A DNA stretch of 64,000 nt from Erysipelotrichaceae bacterium (lineage in GTDB: Bacteria; Bacillota_I; Bacilli_A; Erysipelotrichales; Erysipelotrichaceae): positions 53,915 to 117,914 of the forward strand of contig JAAZCQ010000004.1 in the NCBI GenBank assembly GCA_012513225.1, given 5' to 3'. The notes beneath the pieces are model-generated. The model made no database searches, was not told where the DNA came from, and was given only the letters and a program-made list of their open reading frames with translations. This document shows positions 59,319 to 64,000 of this stretch, piece by piece. The position numbers and the translations under genes were made by a program. Position 1 is the stretch's first letter. The number at the start of each line of letters is the position of its first letter.

Positions 59319-59981
59319 TTAATAATTTTTTAATAAAAGTATAATTCTTAATAACATTGCATCATCAAAATTTCTAATATCTAAATTAAGTGTTTTTTGA
59401 ATTTTATCTAGTCTATAAATTAATGTATTTCTGTGTAAATATAAATCTCTAGACGCTCTAGCTATATTTAAGTCACAATTTATAAACATATTGATTGTAA
59501 ATATATCTTCATCAGATAATTTATCAATATCATAAGATTTTAATAATAATTTTTTTTGATTATCATTAAAACTCTTTATTAATTCATCAATATTATTACT
59601 TGAATATTTATATAATAATTTTTTTTCTCCAAATATGTAAACTAAATTTAGTGCATCATAGGCTTGTTCATATCCCTTTATTAGATTTAATATATTAATT
59701 ATTTTATTGCTATAACCTATTTTAACAGGATACATTAATTCAGTATTTATAAAGTTAAGAAGTTCTTTACTTAAATCTAAATTATTAACAATCATTAATA
59801 ATTCTCTATTTACAACATATGTGTAATCAATATCAAAAACTTCATTTATACTCTCATTTATTTCATTAGATTTACTATTTGATTGTAGTAAAAAAACATA
59901 AAAGCTATAATTATTTAAATTTAGTTTTTCTATTTCTTTACCACTTATTTTTTTATTTATAATATTATCTAGTATATTCAT
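59319..59981 (-). CDS. PucR/CdaR-like helix-turn-helix regulator
   Basis: Probable transcription regulator of 220 residues. The C-terminal 60 residues are the PucR-type helix-turn-helix (DLNIARASRDLYLHRNTLIYRLDKI), and the middle part resembles the GGDEF-like domain of CdaR proteins (IGYSNKIINILNLIKGYEQAYDALNL). No separate N-terminal sensor domain is present. It follows the frr terminator by only a few bases, and no ribosome site is visible before its ATG. It lies upstream of ugpC and might control it; that is inference. Confidence 0.85.
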   Translation of the reverse strand: MNILDNIINKKISGKEIEKLNLNNYSFYVFLLQSNSKSNEINESINEVFDIDYTYVVNRELLMIVNNLDLSKELLNFINTELMYPVKIGYSNKIINILNLIKGYEQAYDALNLVYIFGEKKLLYKYSSNNIDELIKSFNDNQKKLLLKSYDIDKLSDEDIFTINMFINCDLNIARASRDLYLHRNTLIYRLDKIQKTLNLDIRNFDDAMLLRIILLLKNY

Positions 59982-59985
59982 ATTT

Positions 59986-60009
59986 AATAAAAGATGCTTA
60001 TAGCATCTT
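59986..60009 (-). terminator. Terminator after frr
   Basis: On the minus strand AAGATGC (60003-60009) and GCATCTT (59991-59997) pair around a five-base loop and continue into TTATT. The stem overlaps the frr stop. The PucR-like gene starts almost directly after it. Confidence 0.72.
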
Positions 60010-60556
60010 ATACTTTCATTACTTCTTTTTCTTTGTTTGATGCAATTTCATCAATTTTCTTAGTATATTTATCAGTTACTTTTTGAATTTCATCAAGTAT
60101 ATTCTTTTGTATATCTTCTGGCAATTCTTTATTCTTTTTTGTTACATCATTAGCTTCTCTTCTAATATTTCTAACTGAAACTTTTGATTCTTCTGCCATT
60201 TTAGAAACTTTTTTAACCATTTGTTTACGAGTTTCTTCTGTTAATTGAGGGACAGTTAATCTTATTTGTATACCATCATTTTGTGGAGTTATTCCTAAAT
60301 CAGCAATATTTATTGCTTTTTCTATATCTTTTAAACTACTTGAATCATAAGGTTTAATTAGAAATGTTCTTCCTTCTTGTATAGAAACACTCGCAATTTG
60401 TTTTACTGGTGTAGGTGAACCATAATAATCTACATTAACCCCATCAAGCATGGTTGTATTTGCTTGACCAGTTCTTATTGTTTTTAAATCATTTTCTAAA
60501 CGTTCCAAAACCATTTCATTTTTTAATTCTATTGAATCTAATATTTCGTATGACAT
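60008..60556 (-). CDS. frr: Ribosome recycling factor
   Basis: Splits post-termination ribosomes with EF-G. The 182-residue protein has the family signature LKTIRTGQANTTMLDGVNVDYYGSPTPVKQIA and the C-terminal helical RRIRREANDVTKK-like segment (VRNIRREANDVTKKNKELPED). It overlaps the pyrH stop by one base (TAATG) with AGGAGG upstream. Confidence 0.97.
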   Translation of the reverse strand: MSYEILDSIELKNEMVLERLENDLKTIRTGQANTTMLDGVNVDYYGSPTPVKQIASVSIQEGRTFLIKPYDSSSLKDIEKAINIADLGITPQNDGIQIRLTVPQLTEETRKQMVKKVSKMAEESKVSVRNIRREANDVTKKNKELPEDIQKNILDEIQKVTDKYTKKIDEIASNKEKEVMKV

Positions 60557-61269
60557 TATTTAACCTCCTTTTTAATAACAGTGCCAATACATTCTCCTAG
60601 CGTTGCTCTTTTTATATTACCATGTTCATTCATGTTAAACACTACTAAATCTATATCATTATTCATGCACATACTTGTTGCAGTAGCATCCATAACTTGT
60701 AATTCTTTTTGTAATACATCCATATAACTTAAAACTTCAAATTTTGTTGCAGTAGAGTCTAATTTAGGATCTGCAGAATAAACTCCATCAACTCCATTTT
60801 TTGCCATAAGTATTACATCAGCATCTATTTCTGAGGCTCTAAGTGCCGCAGTTGTATCTGTTGAAAAATATGGACTGCCTGTGCCTCCTCCAAATATTAC
60901 TACTCGTCCTTTTTCAAGGTGTCTTATTGCTCTTCTACCTATAAAAGGTTCAGCAACCTTTGGCATATCAATAGCAGTTTGAACCCTTGTAGGAACATTT
61001 GCTGTTTCAAGTGCACTTTGTATAGCAAGTGCATTAATGACAGTTGCAAGCATTCCCATATAATCAGCCTGTACTCTTTCAATACCCATTGTTTCTGCTA
61101 TTTTTCCTCTAATAAAATTTCCACCACCAACTACAATCGCTATTTCAACACCTAAATCATGATTTTCTTTAATTTCATTTGCAAGTCCTTTTAAAACTTC
61201 TGGATCAAAATTATTACCATTAGCTGATAATGCTTCTCCACTTAATTTTAACAATATTCTTTTATACAT
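60556..61269 (-). CDS. pyrH: Uridylate kinase
   Basis: Phosphorylates UMP to UDP. The 237-residue amino-acid-kinase-fold protein has [22 protein letters not shown], and the [16 protein letters not shown] segment. AGGAG precedes the ATG. It belongs to the conserved rpsB-tsf-pyrH-frr cluster. Confidence 0.98.
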   Translation of the reverse strand: MYKRILLKLSGEALSANGNNFDPEVLKGLANEIKENHDLGVEIAIVVGGGNFIRGKIAETMGIERVQADYMGMLATVINALAIQSALETANVPTRVQTAIDMPKVAEPFIGRRAIRHLEKGRVVIFGGGTGSPYFSTDTTAALRASEIDADVILMAKNGVDGVYSADPKLDSTATKFEVLSYMDVLQKELQVMDATATSMCMNNDIDLVVFNMNEHGNIKRATLGECIGTVIKKEVK

Positions 61270-61332
61270 TTATTGTCTCCTATTTATTTAAAGCTATTAT
61301 ATCATTTATAATTAATACTTTTAATATTATAC

Positions 61333-61358
61333 AAAAAAAAGGCGAAAAATCCGCCTTA
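61333..61358 (-). terminator. Terminator after tsf
   Basis: On the minus strand AAGGCG and CGCCTT pair around a seven-base loop and run into about eight T. It overlaps the tsf stop region and separates tsf from pyrH. Position is given to within about two bases. Confidence 0.85.
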
Positions 61359-62243
61359 TTTACCTATTTGTTTTGCTACTTCTTCTGCAAAGTTTTCTTC
61401 GCGTTTTTCAATACCTTCTCCAACTGCATATTTTACAAATTTAACAACAGAAGAATTATTATCTTTTAAATATTGACTACATTTAATATCTTGATTCTTA
61501 AAGAACACTTGATCAACTAAAGTAATATCTTGTAAAGATTTAGATAATCTTCCTTCTACAATTCCAAGTAAAACTTTTTCAGGTTTACTTTGTAGTGATT
61601 CATCATTTTTAACAAGACCTTCTTGTACACTTCTTTCATGATCAATTATTTCTTTTGGCATATCATTTCTTGAAACATATTGAGGTGACATAGATGCAAC
61701 TTGCATAGCCATATCTTTTGCAACTTCTTCACTATTGCTTTTAACAACAGCACAAGCACTTATCTTACCACCCATGTGCATATAAGTACCAAATAATTCA
61801 TCATCAGCTTTTTCCAGAATTTCAAACCTTCTAAAGCTTATTTTTTCACCAATAGTTGCAGTTGCATCAATAAATAATTGTTCTAATGTAACACCATCAG
61901 TTTCAACTTTCAAAGCTTCTTCCATAGTAGTTGGATTTGCATTTAATACAATATCAACTACTTTATCCATTAAAGCTAAGAATTGTTCATTTTGAGCGAC
62001 GAAATCTGTTTCTGAGTTTACTTCAATTAAACAAGCTTTATTTCCACTTGCTTTAACTCTTGATAAACCTTCAGCAGCAATTCTACCTGATTTCTTAGCA
62101 CTTTTTGCTATACCTTGTTCTCTAAGCCAATCGATAGATTTATCAATATTCCCATCATTTGCTTCTAGTGCTTTTTTACAATCCATCATACCAGCACCAG
62201 TTTTTTCTCTTAACTCTTTAACTAAAGCAGCTGTAATAGCCAT
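61356..62243 (-). CDS. tsf: Elongation factor Ts
   Basis: Nucleotide exchange factor for EF-Tu. The 295-residue protein has the N-terminal LVKELREKTGAGMMDCKKAL signature and the second signature ACLIEVNSETDFVAQNE, then the core and coiled-coil parts. The ATG overlaps the rpsB stop (TAATG), with AAGGAGGG upstream. Confidence 0.98.
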   Translation of the reverse strand: MAITAALVKELREKTGAGMMDCKKALEANDGNIDKSIDWLREQGIAKSAKKSGRIAAEGLSRVKASGNKACLIEVNSETDFVAQNEQFLALMDKVVDIVLNANPTTMEEALKVETDGVTLEQLFIDATATIGEKISFRRFEILEKADDELFGTYMHMGGKISACAVVKSNSEEVAKDMAMQVASMSPQYVSRNDMPKEIIDHERSVQEGLVKNDESLQSKPEKVLLGIVEGRLSKSLQDITLVDQVFFKNQDIKCSQYLKDNNSSVVKFVKYAVGEGIEKREENFAEEVAKQIGK

Positions 62244-63181
62244 TATTTAGCTCCCTCCTTATCCTCTTTTGTAGCCTGTGTAACAGGTTTTGAATCTGTA
62301 GAAGGTTCAACCGGTTTATTTTCACGTTTAATAAAACGACGTTCTGAATTACTTCTTCTTGCAGCTTGTGCAGCACGTCTTTCTTCATATCTTTGACGAC
62401 GACGTTTTTCTGCTTCAGCAGCTTGTTCATCAACTCTAATTAACACATCTTTCATTGTTATATCATCTGTATCATCATCTTGATGAGCCACACTTAATAC
62501 TCCACCTTTTCCTTCAACTATAGCATCTGCCATAAGCGTAACCATAAGTGTAATAGAATTTATAGCATCATCATTAGAAGCAATTGGGAAATCAATTGGA
62601 TCAGGATCAGCATTTGTATCAATTAATGCAAATACTGGAATTCCAAGTTTCTTTGCTTCTGCAACAGCATTATATTCTTCAGTAGGATCAACAACAAATA
62701 TTGCATCAGGTAGCTTCTTCATTTCTTTAATTCCACCTAAGAAATTTTCTAATCTATCTTTTTTCTTTTTTAAAACTGCAATTTCTTTTTTAGTATAAAC
62801 ATTAATAGTTCCACTATTTTCCATTTCTTCAATTTCTAATAGTCTTTTAATACTTTTTTGAATAGTACGGAAATTAGTTAAAATTCCTCCTAACCATCTT
62901 TGGTTAACATAGAATGAACCAGAACGTAATGCTTCTTCAAGAATTACTGTTTGTGCTTGTTTTTTGGTTCCAACAAATAAAACTTTACCACCTTTTTCAG
63001 ATATAGTTTTTAATTCGTCATAAGCTTTTTCAATCATTGGAATTGTTTTTTCTAAATCAATAATGTAAGTCCCATTTTTAGCAGTATAAATATACGGTTT
63101 CATTTTTGGGTTCCAGCGGCGAGTTTGATGTCCAAAATGTACACCATTCTCTAGTAATTTTCTCATAGTAACAACAGCCAT
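62243..63181 (-). CDS. rpsB: 30S ribosomal protein S2 with an extended C-terminus
   Basis: Small-subunit protein, 312 residues against the usual 230-260. The core is standard ([67 protein letters not shown]). The extra C-terminal 60 or so residues are a charged Arg/Glu-rich stretch ([21 protein letters not shown]) and a polar, Lys-rich tail, likely helical then disordered. GAGGAA precedes the ATG. It heads the rpsB-tsf pair behind its own promoter. Confidence 0.97.
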   Translation of the reverse strand: MAVVTMRKLLENGVHFGHQTRRWNPKMKPYIYTAKNGTYIIDLEKTIPMIEKAYDELKTISEKGGKVLFVGTKKQAQTVILEEALRSGSFYVNQRWLGGILTNFRTIQKSIKRLLEIEEMENSGTINVYTKKEIAVLKKKKDRLENFLGGIKEMKKLPDAIFVVDPTEEYNAVAEAKKLGIPVFALIDTNADPDPIDFPIASNDDAINSITLMVTLMADAIVEGKGGVLSVAHQDDDTDDITMKDVLIRVDEQAAEAEKRRRQRYEERRAAQAARRSNSERRFIKRENKPVEPSTDSKPVTQATKEDKEGAK

Positions 63182-63298
63182 TTATTTTATTCCTCGCTTT
63201 CCGTTGTCTCCTCCATCACTTCTAACACTGACAACGCATATGCGCACGGGTCAATGAATCCATGATGTGTGTAGTACGTCAATTAGACGCCGTTTAAT
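63182..63298 (-). promoter_or_regulatory. rpsB leader, possible autoregulatory structure
   Basis: The leader is visibly richer in G and C than its surroundings. On the minus strand GCGTC/GACGT can pair near the 5' end, GCGCATATGCG is self-complementary, and GTTGTC pairs with GACAAC near the ribosome site. S2 is known to control its own mRNA in other bacteria; whether this leader does so is inference. Confidence 0.45.
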
Positions 63299-63327
63299 AA
63301 TATAACATATGAAGCGCTATTAAACAA
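63299..63327 (-). promoter_or_regulatory. Sigma-A promoter of rpsB-tsf
   Basis: On the minus strand TTGTTT (63322-63327) is 17 bases from TATATT (63299-63304), directly downstream of xerC. Confidence 0.75.
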
Positions 63328-63337
63328 GTTAAACCCT

Positions 63338-64000
63338 TTAAGTATCAATATTTTTTGACCTTGGGTGTGCTTTTTTTACTGCACTTTTTAATCTATCTAC
63401 TGTTATATGAGTATATATTTGTGTTGTAGATAAATTTTCATGACCTAAAAGCTCTTGTACAACTCTTAAATCAGCACCGTTATCTAATAAATGTGTTGCA
63501 AAAGAGTGCCTAAGCATATGTGGATGCACATTTGTTTTAATACCAGCTTTCAATGAAGCATCTTGCAATAGCAATTGTACACTTCTATCAGACATATTTT
63601 TACCATTTCTAGATAAAAACATATAACCATTCTCTTCTTTTAATAAGGTAGGTCGTGATTCTTTTATATATTTATTCATAACATTCGAGCATCTTTTATA
63701 GAAAGGTATCATTCTTTCTTTATCACCTTTACCAATTACAGTTAAATAGTTTTCTTTTAAATTTATATTACATATTTTTAATGAAGTAGCCTCACTGATT
63801 CTTAAACCGCATGCATATATTGTTTCTATTAAACAACGATTTCTAAGCTCCATAGGATCACTTAAATCAAAAACATCTAATATAGACATCATTTCTTCAA
63901 AACTTAAGAATGACGGCAATCTTTTTTCTGGTTTTGGGTTTTTAAAAGATTTAATAGGATTAACTTCCACGTTTTCAAATTTATTTAAATATCTATAAAA
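63338..64000 (-). CDS. xerC: Tyrosine recombinase XerC (5' end outside window)
   Basis: Site-specific recombinase that resolves chromosome dimers. The frame stays open to base 64000 (ending FYRYLNKFEN... ahead of VEVNPIKSF), so the N-terminal SAM-like domain begins outside; the GTG near 63970 is not the true start. The catalytic domain is complete: CGLRISEATSL (Arg), GKGDKERMIPF (Lys), HPHMLRHSFATHLL (His and Arg), LGHENLSTTQIYTH (His and nucleophile Tyr). XerC rather than XerD is favoured by its place before rpsB, as in Bacillus where codV precedes this region. Confidence 0.9.
   Translation of the reverse strand, partial: FYRYLNKFENVEVNPIKSFKNPKPEKRLPSFLSFEEMMSILDVFDLSDPMELRNRCLIETIYACGLRISEATSLKICNINLKENYLTVIGKGDKERMIPFYKRCSNVMNKYIKESRPTLLKEENGYMFLSRNGKNMSDRSVQLLLQDASLKAGIKTNVHPHMLRHSFATHLLDNGADLRVVQELLGHENLSTTQIYTHITVDRLKSAVKKAHPRSKNIDT

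Overview
The window is AT-rich chromosomal DNA from a low-GC member of the Bacillota, probably in the Bacilli / Erysipelotrichia part of the tree. Pointers are the Gram-positive helicase loaders DnaB and DnaI, RNase J, an HrcA/CIRCE heat-shock operon, MsmX/UgpC-type sugar ATPase, and the gene order xerC - rpsB - tsf - pyrH - frr - uppS - cdsA - dxr - rseP. Several genes end in TGA (nagA-like gene, the polysaccharide deacetylase), so TGA is a stop and this is not a code-4 mollicute. FtsW, UppS, a PASTA protein, a glucosaminidase and a polysaccharide deacetylase imply a cell wall. A GalNAc-type PTS locus would fit a gut commensal, but that is inference; no species is claimed.

Layout. 1-5.8 kb: hrcA-grpE-dnaK-(deacetylase)-dnaJ on the minus strand behind a sigma-A promoter flanked by two CIRCE operators. 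5.8-8.1 kb: ftsW, then rsmD and coaD read as one continuous ORF. 8.1-10.5 kb: def and rnj (+). 10.6-20.6 kb (minus): polA-mutM-coaE-dnaB-dnaI, pfkA-pyk, and an M32 carboxypeptidase. 20.6-25 kb: potABCD polyamine importer headed by a C39-like peptidase. 25-28 kb: a ZnuA-like lipoprotein with no histidine, an AI-2E family permease, radC. 28.2-38.5 kb: a split amino-sugar locus (agaZ, PTS IIB-IIC-IID, an AraC regulator, PTS IIA, agaS, nagA/agaA, a small membrane protein) interrupted by an IS1182-type element. 38.6-43.7 kb: HAD phosphatase, tex, and a kinase-less PASTA protein. 43.7-45.1 kb: a decayed IS3-type element. 45.2-52.1 kb: a large secreted glucosaminidase, an unknown membrane-anchored protein, and a MacB-like ABC/adaptor trio. 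52.5-63.2 kb: galE, DUF368, rseP, dxr, cdsA, uppS, ugpC, a PucR-like regulator, frr, pyrH, tsf, rpsB; then partial xerC at the edge.

How the genes fit together. The aga genes would import N-acetylgalactosamine (or a related amino sugar) as the 6-phosphate, deacetylate it, deaminate/isomerise it to tagatose-6-phosphate and send it to glycolysis; no catalytic tagatose-bisphosphate aldolase (AgaY/GatY) is present here. A TTTGCACTT-type motif recurs in the promoter regions of the locus, with phased copies beside the AraC gene. The most striking structural theme is that four of the five convergent gene junctions hold an insertion sequence or the relic of one, and both recognisable elements sit in the loop of a bidirectional terminator whose two stem arms are still readable on either side.
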